A stretch of DNA of 64,000 bases from Pseudomonas sp. 7P_10.2_Bac1. GTDB lineage: Bacteria; Pseudomonadota; Gammaproteobacteria; Pseudomonadales; Pseudomonadaceae. Shown in pieces: positions 32,800 through 41,824 of the stretch (within the stretch, counting starts at the first letter, position 1; every line of letters starts with the position of its first letter). The notes under the pieces were generated by a model. It was not told the DNA's origin and ran no database searches. It saw nothing but the letters and a program-made list of their open reading frames with translations. The stretch is from NCBI RefSeq assembly GCF_025465935.1, contig NZ_JANLNV010000068.1:52764-116763 (forward strand). Reading direction: 5' to 3'. The translations under genes and the position numbers were made by a program.

Positions 32800-34224
32800 T
32801 TAGCGTTTTGTGTCTTCGGTCTTGGCGGCCGGTGGCAGCGGTGGCCAAGCCTTCAAGTCCAGGTTCAAATCCGGAAATTTACTGGAGTCGAATACAGGAA
32901 CTTTGATGCCCGCGCTGCGTTGGTCATCGTAATCCTTGAGCACACGCATGCAAATCTTGAACAGCATCGCCAGGGCGATCAAGTTCACGAAGGCCAGCAG
33001 GGTCATGGTGATGTCCGCGAAGGCGAAGACCGTTTGCAGGTTTTCAATCGAGCCCCAAACAATCAGTGCCAGCACCAGAGCGCGATAGCCCATCAGTGCC
33101 TTGCGGTTTTCACCGACCAGAAAGCGCAGGTTGTTTTCGCCCAGGTAGTAGTTGTAGAGCATCGAGGTGAACACGAACAACGCCAGTGCCACGCTGATGA
33201 ATATACGACCCCATTCGCCCACTACTGCGGCCAGCGAGTTTTGCGTCAGGGCAATACCGTCGCCTTCAAAGCCTGGGGTGTAGAAGCCGGACAGCAAAAT
33301 CAACAGCGCGGTGCAGGTGCAGATCACGAAGGTGTCGAGGAAGACGCTGAATGCCTGAACCACGCCTTGGGCGATCGGGTGTTCCACGTCCGCCACGGCG
33401 GCCACGTTCGGGGCACTGCCCAAGCCGGCTTCGTTGGCGAAAACGCCACGTTTGACGCCCATCACAATGGCGCTGCCGATCATGCCGCCAAACACTGGGT
33501 CCATGCCGAAGGCGCTTTTCACGATGTGGCCGAGCATGGCGGGTACTTGATCGAATTGCAGCACGATCACGTATACGGTGACGGCGATGTAGGCCAGGGT
33601 TTTGACCGGAACCAGCAGGTCGGCAACCGACGCGATACGCTTGATGCCACCGATAAACACCAGGCCCAGCAGCACGGCAATCGCTACGCCGGTGTAGTTG
33701 ACGTCCAGACCGAAGGCGTTTTCCAGGGAATGGGTGACAGCGTGCGCTTGCAGGCCCATGAAGGCAAAACCGAAGGTGATCAGCAACAGGACAGCCATCA
33801 ATTGGCCCATCCAGACTTTACCCAGGCCGTACTTCATATAGAAAGAAGGACCGCCACGCAGTTGGCCTTCGGCGTCGCGGCGCTTGTACAGCTGGCCCAG
33901 CGAGCATTCAATCAGGCTGCTGGACATGCCGACCAGTGCGGTCACCCACATCCAGAACACGGCACCGGGGCCACCCAGGGTCACGGCAATACCGACACCG
34001 GCAATATTGCCCGCGCCTACACGGCCTGCCAGGCTCAGCATCAATGCCTGGAACGAGCTGAGTTGGCCGGCGCTGCTGCGCAGACTGTCTTTGAATACTG
34101 CAAACATGTGCAGGAAGTAACGGAGCTGAACGAAACGCGAGCGGATCGTGAAGTAGCCACCGAGCCCAACCATGAGCACGATTAGTACTTTCCCTGAGAG
34201 GAAGTCATTGATGACTTCTAGCAT
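32800..34224 (-). CDS. Alanine/glycine:cation symporter, AgcS family
   Basis: 474-residue inner-membrane carrier that takes up alanine or glycine with Na+ or H+. About 10-11 hydrophobic helices; family marks are AGRVGAGNIAGVGIAVTLGGPGAVFWMW, LYKRRDAEGQLRGGPSFYMKYGLG and GVKRGVFANEAGLGSAPNVAA. GAGGAA lies just upstream of the ATG. The leader of the transcript can fold into a 76-base hairpin (34259-34334). Placed between aspA and ansA on the same strand but closed by its own terminator. Confidence 0.92.
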   Translation of the reverse strand: MLEVINDFLSGKVLIVLMVGLGGYFTIRSRFVQLRYFLHMFAVFKDSLRSSAGQLSSFQALMLSLAGRVGAGNIAGVGIAVTLGGPGAVFWMWVTALVGMSSSLIECSLGQLYKRRDAEGQLRGGPSFYMKYGLGKVWMGQLMAVLLLITFGFAFMGLQAHAVTHSLENAFGLDVNYTGVAIAVLLGLVFIGGIKRIASVADLLVPVKTLAYIAVTVYVIVLQFDQVPAMLGHIVKSAFGMDPVFGGMIGSAIVMGVKRGVFANEAGLGSAPNVAAVADVEHPIAQGVVQAFSVFLDTFVICTCTALLILLSGFYTPGFEGDGIALTQNSLAAVVGEWGRIFISVALALFVFTSMLYNYYLGENNLRFLVGENRKALMGYRALVLALIVWGSIENLQTVFAFADITMTLLAFVNLIALAMLFKICMRVLKDYDDQRSAGIKVPVFDSSKFPDLNLDLKAWPPLPPAAKTEDTKR

Positions 34225-34258
34225 GGATTATTCCTCGCTGTTTTTATCTGATGGCAAA

Positions 34259-34334
34259 ACGGCCGGATCAGGGTTACCCATTACGCCCGTCAAGTCAGGG
34301 CATAAAGCGAGGTAATCGAGGGGATCCTGGCCGT
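34259..34334 (-). promoter_or_regulatory. Long hairpin in the agcS mRNA leader
   Basis: On the minus strand three nested stems stack: ACGGCC/GGCCGT plus GGATC/GATCC at the base, GATTACC/GGTAACC in the middle (one mismatch) and TTATGCCC/GGGCGTAA at the top, where a G.U pair is possible only in the minus-strand RNA. The loop is 9 bases. It ends 35 bases before the agcS ATG. No T-run follows, so it is not a simple terminator. It matches no riboswitch I know. Confidence 0.5.
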
Positions 34335-34576
34335 GTTGCTGCTTGGTTTACGATGCTGTTTCCGCACTGCCGATGGCCGCTGTTGTAAGGCCCACGCACG
34401 GGAAGAGGGGCGGCACTATACCTAGGACTGTAGGAAGCGTCTCTATAAGTGGCTGATTTTTCATGTGTGTCTCGTCTGAAAAGCCCTCGTTTGTGGCCGA
34501 AACAGACTGTCAGTGTTATCAAAAGATCGCAGCCTTCGGCAGCGCTTACCGCATGGGGAAGGCTCAAATTGCAGGC
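34335..34576. other. Intergenic stretch between agcS leader and aspA terminator
   Basis: No credible gene. It contains a minus-strand TATAGT -10-like hexamer near 34417-34423, plausible for the agcS promoter, and a REP-like CGCAGCCTTCGGCAGCG at 34528-34544 (family B). Confidence 0.5.
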
Positions 34577-34610
34577 AAAAAAAAGGGCCTGCAGACTTAA
34601 CTGCAAGCCC
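34577..34610 (-). terminator. Terminator of aspA
   Basis: GGGCTTGCAG-TTAAGT-CTGCAGGCCC on the minus strand, followed by eight T residues. It lies about 115 bases after the aspA stop. Confidence 0.88.
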
Positions 34611-34723
34611 TCAAAAGGTGAGAGGTGTCTAGTCCCTCGACCTGGTGAGCTTCAGCGTTTTAAAGCTAAGTGCCTGCGCTTCGGTTATGCAGGGATTTAG
34701 CACTTAGAACGGGTGTTACGGCG

Positions 34724-36148
34724 TTAGTCCTTCAAAGGCACCAAACGCGGGGCAATCATGTTTTCCGGGCGCAGGATGTCGTCGAGCATAGCGTCGTCGA
34801 GCAAGCCTTCTTCGCGCACCAGTTCCAGTACGCCGCGGCCGCTTTCGAGGGCGATACGGGCGATACGGGTGGCGTTTTTGTAGCCGATGTACGGGTTCAG
34901 TGCGGTCACCAGGCCGATCGAGTGTTCGACCAGTTCACGGCAGCGTGCTTCGTTGGCGGTGATGCCGACAATGCAGTGCTCGCGCAGCATGTCCATGGCG
35001 CGTTGCAGCAGACGGATCGAGTCGAGCACCTTGAAGGCGATCAGAGGCTCCATCACGTTCAGTTGCAGTTGGCCGCCTTCGGCTGCCATGGTCAGCGCCA
35101 AGTCGTTACCGATGACCTGGAACGCTACCTGGTTAACGGCTTCCGGAATAACCGGGTTGACCTTGCCTGGCATGATCGAGCTGCCTGGCTGACGCGCTGG
35201 CAGGTTGATTTCGTTGATGCCGGTGCGTGGGCCGCTGGACAGCAGACGCAGGTCGTTACAGATCTTCGACAGCTTGACCGCGGTGCGCTTGAGCATGCCG
35301 GAGAACAGTACGAAGGCGCCCATGTCGGAGGTGGCTTCGATCAGGTCGGCGGCCGGGACCACCGGCTGACCACTGATCAGCGCCAGGCGTTGTACAGCCA
35401 GTGCTTGATAGCGCGGGTCAGCGTTGATGCCGGTACCGATCGCGGTGCCGCCCAGGTTCACTTCTGTCAGCAGTTCCGGGGCCAGCGTCTTCAGACGGGC
35501 CAGGTCTTCGCCCATGGTGGTGGCGAACGCACGGAATTCTTGACCCAGGGTCATTGGTACGGCGTCTTGCAGTTGGGTACGACCCATCTTCAGGACGTGG
35601 TTGAACTCTTCACCCTTGGCCGCGAAGGCTTGAATCAGGCTGTCGAGGCTGGCCAGCAGCGCGTCGTGACCTAGCAGCAGACCCAGACGGATCGCAGTCG
35701 GGTAAGCGTCGTTGGTCGACTGGGCCATGTTGACGTCGTCGTTCGGGTGCAGGTACTGGTACTCGCCTTTTTGGTGACCCATTGCTTCGAGGGCAATGTT
35801 GGCGATCACTTCGTTGGCGTTCATGTTGGTGGAGGTACCGGCACCACCTTGAATCATGTCGACCACGAATTCTTCGTGGAAATCACCGCGGATCAATCGT
35901 GCACAGGCTTCGCTGATGGCAGCGTGCTTGGCAGCGCTCAGATGGCCCAGTTCACGGTTGGCGTCTGCAGCGGCCTGTTTGACCATTGCCAGACCGACAA
36001 CCAGTTTTGGGTAGTGCGAAATCGGGACGCCGGAGAGGCGGAAGTTGTTCACCGCTCGCAGGGTCTGGATGCCGTAGTACGCTTGCGCCGGTACTTCGAG
36101 GGAGCCAAGCAGGTCGTTTTCTGTGCGGAAAGATGCAGCGGAGGACAT
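34724..36148 (-). CDS. aspA: Aspartate ammonia-lyase
   Basis: Reversible deamination of aspartate to fumarate and ammonia. Member of the fumarase/aspartase superfamily with the signature GSSIMPGKVNPV and the blocks GGAGTSTNMNANEVIAN and NDDVNMAQSTNDAYPTA. Full length (474 residues) from MSSAASFRTE; an ATG four codons upstream is possible. Divergent from a LysR gene at 36329. With ansA it converts asparagine to fumarate in two steps. Its terminator is at 34577-34610. Confidence 0.94.
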   Translation of the reverse strand: MSSAASFRTENDLLGSLEVPAQAYYGIQTLRAVNNFRLSGVPISHYPKLVVGLAMVKQAAADANRELGHLSAAKHAAISEACARLIRGDFHEEFVVDMIQGGAGTSTNMNANEVIANIALEAMGHQKGEYQYLHPNDDVNMAQSTNDAYPTAIRLGLLLGHDALLASLDSLIQAFAAKGEEFNHVLKMGRTQLQDAVPMTLGQEFRAFATTMGEDLARLKTLAPELLTEVNLGGTAIGTGINADPRYQALAVQRLALISGQPVVPAADLIEATSDMGAFVLFSGMLKRTAVKLSKICNDLRLLSSGPRTGINEINLPARQPGSSIMPGKVNPVIPEAVNQVAFQVIGNDLALTMAAEGGQLQLNVMEPLIAFKVLDSIRLLQRAMDMLREHCIVGITANEARCRELVEHSIGLVTALNPYIGYKNATRIARIALESGRGVLELVREEGLLDDAMLDDILRPENMIAPRLVPLKD

Positions 36149-36328
36149 GATAGAAATCATCTCGATATGGACCCGGTCTGGGCCGGAACGCTGCGAATCC
36201 TAGGCTTGCGGACTATTTTGGGCCAATGCCTTTAAACACTATCCTATGCAGAAACGGCATAATGGCGACGTGACGCGACCGCCGCGTCGAACGTGTGACC
36301 CAATTTGGTGCGCGTCCGGGAGGACTCG

Positions 36329-37246
36329 ATGAATCTCGAAAGTAAATGGCTGGAGGACTTCAGTGCCTTGGCCGCCACTCGCAGTTTTTCTCAGGCGGCC
36401 GAGCGCCGCTTTGTGACTCAGCCTGCCTTCAGTCGGCGTATTCGCAGCCTTGAAGCGGCCTTGGGGTTGACCTTGGTGAATCGTTCCCGCACCCCGGTGG
36501 AATTGACTGCGGCCGGCCAACTGTTTTTGGTCACGGCGCGCACTGTGGTGGAGCAACTGGGCGAGGTCTTGCGCCACCTGCATCACCTCGAAGGCGGGCA
36601 GGGCGAGGTCATGCAAGTGGCTGCTGCGCACTCTCTGGCACTGGGATTTTTCCCGCGTTGGATAGCCCAGTTGCGCAACGAAGGGCTCAACATCGCCACG
36701 CGGCTGGTTGCGACTAACGTCGGAGACGCGGTGCATGCGTTACGCGAAGGTGGGTGCGATTTGATGCTGGCTTTTTACGATCCGGACGCGGCCTTGCAGA
36801 TGGACCCGGAAATTTTTCCGTCGCTGCACTTGGGCAACACCGAAATGCTCCCCGTGTGCGCGGCCGATGCGGACGGCAAACCGCTGTTTGATCTGGAAGG
36901 CGAAGGCAGCGTGCCATTGCTGGCTTACAGCGCCGGTGCGTTTTTGGGGCGTTCGGTGAATTTGCTGTTGCGTCAGCGCGCCCTGCGCTTTACCACGGTG
37001 TATGAAACCGCGATGGCGGACAGCCTCAAGAGCATGGCGCTTGAAGGGCTGGGGATTGCCTGGGTGCCGCAATTGAGTGTGCGGGCCGAGTTGGCACGTG
37101 GCGAGTTGGTGGTGTGCGGCGGGCCGCAGTGGCATGTGCCGCTGGAAATTCGTCTGTATCGCTGTGCGTTGGTGCGCAAGGCCAACGTGCGATTGCTGTG
37201 GCGCAAGCTGGAGAACCCGCTCGCGCCGACTTCCGGGCCTGCTTGA
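36329..37246 (+). CDS. LysR-family regulator divergent from aspA
   Basis: 305 residues from the ATG with GGAGGA 5 bases upstream (a GTG/ATG frame eight codons earlier has no ribosome site). N-terminal HTH (WLEDFSALAATRSFSQAAERRFVTQPAFSRRIRSLEAALGLTLVNR) and C-terminal effector domain. Like most LysR proteins it lies head to head with its presumed target, here aspA, with about 180 bases between. The N-terminal region resembles HypT-type regulators (hypochlorite response) in E. coli; that likeness is weak evidence for the signal. Confidence 0.87.
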   Translation: MNLESKWLEDFSALAATRSFSQAAERRFVTQPAFSRRIRSLEAALGLTLVNRSRTPVELTAAGQLFLVTARTVVEQLGEVLRHLHHLEGGQGEVMQVAAAHSLALGFFPRWIAQLRNEGLNIATRLVATNVGDAVHALREGGCDLMLAFYDPDAALQMDPEIFPSLHLGNTEMLPVCAADADGKPLFDLEGEGSVPLLAYSAGAFLGRSVNLLLRQRALRFTTVYETAMADSLKSMALEGLGIAWVPQLSVRAELARGELVVCGGPQWHVPLEIRLYRCALVRKANVRLLWRKLENPLAPTSGPA

Positions 37247-37365
37247 ATGCTGCGCGAGGTATTTCTCCGGGTTTGACCTGAAAGTCAGTAAAACCGGGCC
37301 TTGAGGCACTTTTTGCAGTAAAAGGCAGATGGTCGGGGAATGTGCGTTTTGTTGGCCATTTTGGG

Positions 37366-37451
37366 TATACTGCGCGGCCTTCGGCTGGCATGACCGGCCT
37401 GAATTTCTATAACAAGCCACGTCGGATCCTCCACGTGGCTTGTTGTTTTTT
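37366..37451 (+). promoter_or_regulatory. purE promoter and leader terminator (candidate attenuator)
   Basis: A -10-like TATACT at 37366-37371 precedes a leader of about 110 bases. Inside it AACAAGCCACGT (37411-37422) pairs with ACGTGGCTTGTT (37433-37444), a perfect 12-bp stem with a 10-base loop, followed by GTTTTTTG: a complete intrinsic terminator 38 bases before the purE ATG. It could instead end an unseen upstream transcript, but the LysR gene stops 165 bases earlier and the promoter lies between. Confidence 0.55.
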
Positions 37452-37488
37452 GACGCGCCTGCGGGCGCCCAAGAGAAGAGGCGCGACG

Positions 37489-37980
37489 ATGAGTGCACTG
37501 GTAGGCGTGATCATGGGCTCCAAGTCCGATTGGTCCACCCTCAGCCACACCGCCGATATGCTGGAAAAACTCGGCATTCCTTACGAAGTCAAAGTGGTCT
37601 CTGCCCACCGGACTCCGGACTTGCTGTTCCAGTATGCCGAAGAGGCCGAAGGCCGCGGAATCGAGGTCATTATTGCCGGAGCCGGTGGCGCAGCCCACTT
37701 GCCAGGCATGTGTGCAGCTAAAACCCATTTGCCTGTGCTCGGTGTGCCTGTGCAGTCGTCGATGCTGTCGGGCGTCGACTCACTGCTGTCGATCGTGCAA
37801 ATGCCGGCCGGCATTCCGGTGGCCACCTTGGCAATCGGCAAAGCGGGGGCAATCAACGCCGCGCTGTTGTCGGCGAGTATTCTGGGCGCCAAGCACCCGC
37901 AGTTCCATACCGTACTCAAAGCATTCCGCGCAGAGCAGACTGACAGCGTGCTGGACAATCCAGACCCGCGCCTGGCCTGA
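37489..37980 (+). CDS. purE: N5-carboxyaminoimidazole ribonucleotide mutase
   Basis: Moves the carboxyl group of N5-CAIR to C4 in purine synthesis. Class I PurE, 163 residues, with [11 protein letters not shown] at the start, [29 protein letters not shown] and [33 protein letters not shown]. The frame is open upstream to 37342, but [14 protein letters not shown] is the family start. purK follows after 11 bases, so the two form an operon. The leader holds a terminator (see above). Confidence 0.95.
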   Translation: MSALVGVIMGSKSDWSTLSHTADMLEKLGIPYEVKVVSAHRTPDLLFQYAEEAEGRGIEVIIAGAGGAAHLPGMCAAKTHLPVLGVPVQSSMLSGVDSLLSIVQMPAGIPVATLAIGKAGAINAALLSASILGAKHPQFHTVLKAFRAEQTDSVLDNPDPRLA

Positions 37981-37991
37981 GGTTTTTGACG

Positions 37992-39077
37992 ATGAAAATC
38001 GGTGTAATCGGTGGCGGCCAGCTCGGTCGCATGCTGGCTCTGGCGGGCACCCCGCTGGGCATGAACTTCGCTTTCCTGGACCCAGCCCCTGATGCGTGCG
38101 CTGCCGCATTGGGTGAGCACATCCGTGCCGACTACGGTGATCAGGATCACTTGCGCCAGTTGGCCGACGAAGTGGATCTGGTGACGTTTGAGTTTGAAAG
38201 TGTCCCGGCTGAAACCGTGGCTTTTCTGTCGCAATTCGTACCGGTTTACCCAAGTGCCGATGCGTTGCGCATTGCCCGTGATCGCTGGTTCGAGAAGAGC
38301 ATGTTCAAGGACCTGGGCATTCCGACGCCTGCGTTCGCTGACATTCAGTCCCAGGCGGACCTGGACGCCGCGGTAGCCAGTATCGGTTTGCCAGCCGTTC
38401 TCAAAACCCGCACCTTGGGTTATGACGGCAAGGGCCAGAAAGTACTGCGCACGCCGGCTGATGTTGAGGGTACGTTTGCCGAACTGGGCAGCGTGGCCTG
38501 CCTGCTCGAAGGCTTTGTGCCGTTCACCGGCGAAGTGTCGCTGATCGCCGTACGCGGCCGTGATGGCGAAACGCAGTTTTACCCGTTGGTGCACAACACC
38601 CATGACAGCGGCATTCTCAAGCTGTCGGTAGCCAGCACCGATCATCCGTTGCAAGCCCTGGCTGAAGATTACTCCAGCCGTGTGCTCAAGCATCTGGATT
38701 ACGTGGGCGTGATGGCTTTCGAGTTCTTTGAAGTCGACGGCGGCCTCAAGGCCAACGAAATTGCCCCGCGTGTGCACAACTCTGGTCACTGGACCACCGA
38801 AGGTGCTGAATGCAGCCAGTTCGAAAACCACTTGCGTGCCATCGCTGGCCTGCCGCTGGGTTCGACGGCCAAGCTAGGCGAAAGCGCCATGCTCAACTTC
38901 ATCGGTCGCGTGCCGCCGGTTGAGAAGGTCATCGCGATTGCCGACTGCCATCTGCATCACTACGGCAAGGCCTTCAAGGCTGGCCGCAAGGTGGGCCATG
39001 CCAACCTGCGCTGTGCCGATATGGCTACGCTGCAAGCGCAGATCCTACGCGTTGAGGCGTTGATCGACGAAGCATAA
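37992..39077 (+). CDS. purK: N5-carboxyaminoimidazole ribonucleotide synthase
   Basis: ATP-grasp enzyme making N5-CAIR from AIR, ATP and bicarbonate, the step before PurE. 361 residues from ATG 37992 (a TTG two codons earlier is less likely). Marks: IGVIGGGQLGRMLALAG at the N-terminus, KTRTLGYDGKGQ nucleotide loop, EGFVPFTGEVSLIAVRG and NEIAPRVHNSGHWT. Directly follows purE in one operon. Confidence 0.95.
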   Translation: MKIGVIGGGQLGRMLALAGTPLGMNFAFLDPAPDACAAALGEHIRADYGDQDHLRQLADEVDLVTFEFESVPAETVAFLSQFVPVYPSADALRIARDRWFEKSMFKDLGIPTPAFADIQSQADLDAAVASIGLPAVLKTRTLGYDGKGQKVLRTPADVEGTFAELGSVACLLEGFVPFTGEVSLIAVRGRDGETQFYPLVHNTHDSGILKLSVASTDHPLQALAEDYSSRVLKHLDYVGVMAFEFFEVDGGLKANEIAPRVHNSGHWTTEGAECSQFENHLRAIAGLPLGSTAKLGESAMLNFIGRVPPVEKVIAIADCHLHHYGKAFKAGRKVGHANLRCADMATLQAQILRVEALIDEA

Positions 39078-39182
39078 GTCGGGTGTCGACGGGAACCATT
39101 CGGTTGTCGTTGCTCTCAGATGGCGTGATACCAAAGTGCTGACTAGGCTTTGGTTAACGCCATCTAATGAGAGGACGCGTGC

Positions 39183-39431
39183 ATGGGCATCATCGGAACC
39201 ATTTTTATCGGCTTGATCGTTGGCCTGCTGGCTCGTTTCCTGAAACCGGGCGACGACAGCATGGGCTGGATCATGACCATCATTCTGGGTATCGCGGGCT
39301 CTGTGGTCGCGACCTACGGCGGCCAGGCGCTGGGCATCTACAAGGCGGGCGAAGGCGCAGGCTTTATCGGTGCGGTGGTTGGCGCGGTAGTCCTGCTGGT
39401 GATTTTCGGCATGCTCAAGAAAAAGAGCTGA
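39183..39431 (+). CDS. GlsB/YeaQ/YmgE family membrane protein
   Basis: 82 residues with three hydrophobic segments (about 4-20, 29-48, 58-76) and the GLLARFLKPGDDSMGWIMTIILGIAGSVVATYGG signature of the small stress-associated GlsB/YeaQ/YmgE family, once called transglycosylase-associated. Inner membrane; function not clear, often induced by acid or envelope stress. GAGAGG lies upstream of the ATG (AATGAGAGGACGCGTGC). Confidence 0.9.
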   Translation: MGIIGTIFIGLIVGLLARFLKPGDDSMGWIMTIILGIAGSVVATYGGQALGIYKAGEGAGFIGAVVGAVVLLVIFGMLKKKS

Positions 39432-39511
39432 TCGTGTGCGGCCCTCTCTGCGCCGACCGCAGAGAGGGCTAGAATGCGCGACGTATTCACTTCTCTTTGA
39501 ATGAGTTCTTC

Positions 39512-40048
39512 ATGCGCCGCCTTCTACTGACCTTTCTTTTGCTGGGCTGCGGCCTGGTACACGCGGCAGAACTGCCCGAAACCGACTGGCTCGAATTGAT
39601 GCCCAAGTCGGACCAAAAAGCCCTCGAAGCCATGCCCGAAATCGATCATAACTCGCCTGAAGCGCAGGGGACGTTTACCGAGAAGGGTGGCTTGAAACAA
39701 AGCAAAGGCCTGCCGGCCGTGATGTATTCCACCAAAACCGTCGCCAGTATGAACGGCAAGAACATCCGCCTGGGCGGTTATCCCGTGCCGTTGGAAACGG
39801 ACGCCAAGGGACGCAGCACGCTGTTTTTCCTGGTGCCTTACCCGGGCGCTTGCATCCACGTACCACCGCCACCGCCCAATCAATTGGTGCTGGTGCGTTA
39901 TTCAAAAGGCTTGAAGCTGGACGACATCTACACGCCGCTGTGGGTGATGGGCACGCTGAAGGTCGAGAAGGTCAGCAACGACTTGGCGGATGCGGCGTAT
40001 GCGCTGGATGCCAGCAAGGTGCGTGTGGTGGTTGAGTCGGATTTGTAA
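39512..40048 (+). CDS. DUF3299 family exported protein
   Basis: 178 residues from MRRLLLTF, a signal peptide with cleavage near VHAAE, then the DUF3299 pattern: ELPETDWLELMPKSD, KNIRLGGYPVPLE, LFFLVPYPGACIHVPPPPPNQLV and YTPLWVMGTL. The PGACIHVPPPPPNQ block is the family mark. Relatives are linked to lipoprotein and ABC-transporter operons in other bacteria; here it stands alone before a REP palindrome. Function unknown. Confidence 0.87.
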   Translation: MRRLLLTFLLLGCGLVHAAELPETDWLELMPKSDQKALEAMPEIDHNSPEAQGTFTEKGGLKQSKGLPAVMYSTKTVASMNGKNIRLGGYPVPLETDAKGRSTLFFLVPYPGACIHVPPPPPNQLVLVRYSKGLKLDDIYTPLWVMGTLKVEKVSNDLADAAYALDASKVRVVVESDL

Positions 40049-40058
40049 AAGCTGAGGT

Positions 40059-40124
40059 GTAGGCGCGAGCTTGCTTCGCGATCTTTTAAACGATCAAAAG
40101 ATCGCGAGGCAAGCTCGCTCCTAC
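40059..40124. repeat. REP-type palindrome, family A
   Basis: GTAGGCGCGAGCTTGCTTCG... to CGCTCCTAC, with two changes in the left arm. Between the convergent DUF3299 and mutarotase genes. Confidence 0.82.
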
Positions 40125-40127
40125 GGT

Positions 40128-41024
40128 TCAGGCCAGTTTATGGCTGCTGATGCTCACGCCCATGGTGTGGCTCGCACCGGGTGCCAAGGTGATGATGTCG
40201 TCCATCACGTTGGCGGTTTCGATGCACAGCATGCGCTGCCAGCCGTCCAGTGCCATGTCGCCCAGTGCTGCGGCCTTGTCGATCCACGGGTTCCAGATTA
40301 CGGCGGAGCGCGACCCCTGGCTGGTCAGCCGAATGCTGCGGTTCCAGTGCGCATCGACGATGCTCAACTCGGGCGGCACATCGAGGTAGATACGGTCGGT
40401 CTCAGCGCCGAAGGTCAAATCGCCGGCCTGCTGCACGCGTTTCCAGTCATCAAGGGTTTCGATGTAGGTCAGCCCGTCAACGCCTTCTACGTGAACTGAG
40501 CGCACATCACTGACCGCGAAATAACTGTGCAGCGCCTGGCTGATGCTCACCGCAATGTCGCTGCGATTGTGGCTGGTGAGGCTGACATGCAGTTGCGTGT
40601 CGAGGCGGATGTTCAGGGTCAATGCCACGTCGTGTGGCCAGCCCGGGAGGCCGCCTTCGATGTGGGGCAGGCCCAATTCAATGTGCAGTGCTTCGCCTGC
40701 GTCATCGACTTCCAGCAACTCCCATTCGCGGGTGCGCACCAGGCCATGGGCGCCGGCAGGCTCATCGCTGTGACGCATGGCTTGAATGCTATCGGGGTTG
40801 CGGGCGAAATTGCCAAACCACGGCCAGCACACCGGCATGCCGGCGCGGATGCCTTTGCCGTGTTTGAATTGCGCCTTGTCATTGAGCCAGACAATGGGCG
40901 GTTCATCGCCAACCTGGTAGCTGAGCACTTGTGCGCCTTGTTTGGCGACCAATAGCTGGGCCTGGCCATGCTGAAAGTGCCAGCACTCCAGTTCGTCCAG
41001 GGTGACAGACTCAATGTGGTACAT
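40128..41024 (-). CDS. D-hexose-6-phosphate mutarotase
   Basis: 298 residues from MYHIESVTLDELECWHF; the frame runs 48 codons further without family likeness. Aldose-1-epimerase superfamily, YeaD type: GMPVCWPWFGNF, GAHGLVRTREWELLE with the catalytic His, ALHSYFAVSDVRSVHVEGV and the C-terminal WNPWIDKA and MLCIETANV with the catalytic Glu. Interconverts anomers of hexose 6-phosphates in the cytoplasm. Single gene, converging on the DUF3299 gene across a REP. Confidence 0.9.
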   Translation of the reverse strand: MYHIESVTLDELECWHFQHGQAQLLVAKQGAQVLSYQVGDEPPIVWLNDKAQFKHGKGIRAGMPVCWPWFGNFARNPDSIQAMRHSDEPAGAHGLVRTREWELLEVDDAGEALHIELGLPHIEGGLPGWPHDVALTLNIRLDTQLHVSLTSHNRSDIAVSISQALHSYFAVSDVRSVHVEGVDGLTYIETLDDWKRVQQAGDLTFGAETDRIYLDVPPELSIVDAHWNRSIRLTSQGSRSAVIWNPWIDKAAALGDMALDGWQRMLCIETANVMDDIITLAPGASHTMGVSISSHKLA

Positions 41025-41049
41025 GGCAGGCTCTCTATACAGGGGCAGA

Positions 41050-41451
41050 TTAGCGGCGTGGCGGTACGGAACGTGTGCGGCCGCTGCCATCAATGGCAAC
41101 GAAGACAAACACAGCTTCGGTGACTTTGCGCCATTCGCTGGACAGCGGATCGTCGCTCCAGACTTCAACCATCATCTGGATCGAGCTACGGCCGATTTCC
41201 AGCGCCTGGGTATAGAACGACAGTTGCGCGCCAACGGCCACAGGTACCAGAAACGCCATGCGATCAATTGCGACGGTGGCTACGCGGCCACCGGCCACCT
41301 TGCTGGCCATTGCGGTGCCGGCCAGGTCCATTTGCGAGACGAGCCAGCCACCAAAAATATCGCCGAAACCATTGGTTTCGCGTGGCAAAGCGGTGATTTG
41401 CAAGGCCAGGTCGCCTTGCGGAATTGGATCTTCTTGTTCGAGCTCTATCAT
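41050..41451 (-). CDS. Acyl-CoA thioesterase YciA type
   Basis: 133-residue hotdog-fold thioesterase. Marks: TNGFGDIFGGWLVSQMDLAGTAMASKVAGGRVATVAIDRMAF, with the catalytic Asp in MDLAG, then VEVWSDD and KVTEAVFVFVAIDGSGRTR. YciA enzymes act on a wide range of CoA esters. This is a second hotdog thioesterase in the window, distinct from the one at 10 kb. It ends 25 bases before the mutarotase start, so the two may be cotranscribed. Confidence 0.9.
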   Translation of the reverse strand: MIELEQEDPIPQGDLALQITALPRETNGFGDIFGGWLVSQMDLAGTAMASKVAGGRVATVAIDRMAFLVPVAVGAQLSFYTQALEIGRSSIQMMVEVWSDDPLSSEWRKVTEAVFVFVAIDGSGRTRSVPPRR

Positions 41452-41824
41452 GCCGAAGGGCCTCTGACCCGTGATTCATCATCTGTATTGCGGGTGAATA
41501 AGCGTCTAAAGAAAAACGATTCAGCCCGAACATACTACGTTCGTCACGTTCTTCATAAGCCGCGCCAAGGGAAACTCTGCGAAATCGGCTGGAGCGGGCC
41601 CAGCGGGCGCTTTCGCACAGCAACCCTGGTAGTTACCGAATGTTTCATTCGGGCACGAGTATATCGGGCCATCGCCCGCCCGACGACCTTCCGGTTCTGC
41701 TTTTTCAAGCCGCTGTGCGTCTAGCTCTATGCTTTTGCAAACAATTTGTTATCTTTCAAGGCCTGCGAGCCCCTTCCGGCGTAGTTGCAGCTTTCGCCGA
41801 ACCTAATAAGAGAAGCCATACCTC
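41452..41824. other. Divergent intergenic region, no gene seen
   Basis: 373 bases between the yciA-like gene and the MHS transporter. Short frames lack ribosome sites and family likeness. It must hold both promoters; I cannot place them firmly. Confidence 0.5.

Noticed and set aside
32794..34185. Long plus-strand frame opposite agcS
   Set aside because: Shadow frame rich in His and Gln; agcS has membrane helices and family motifs.
34259..34334. Glycine riboswitch before agcS
   Set aside because: The tandem glycine aptamer core and kink-turn are not recognisable; only one long hairpin is seen.
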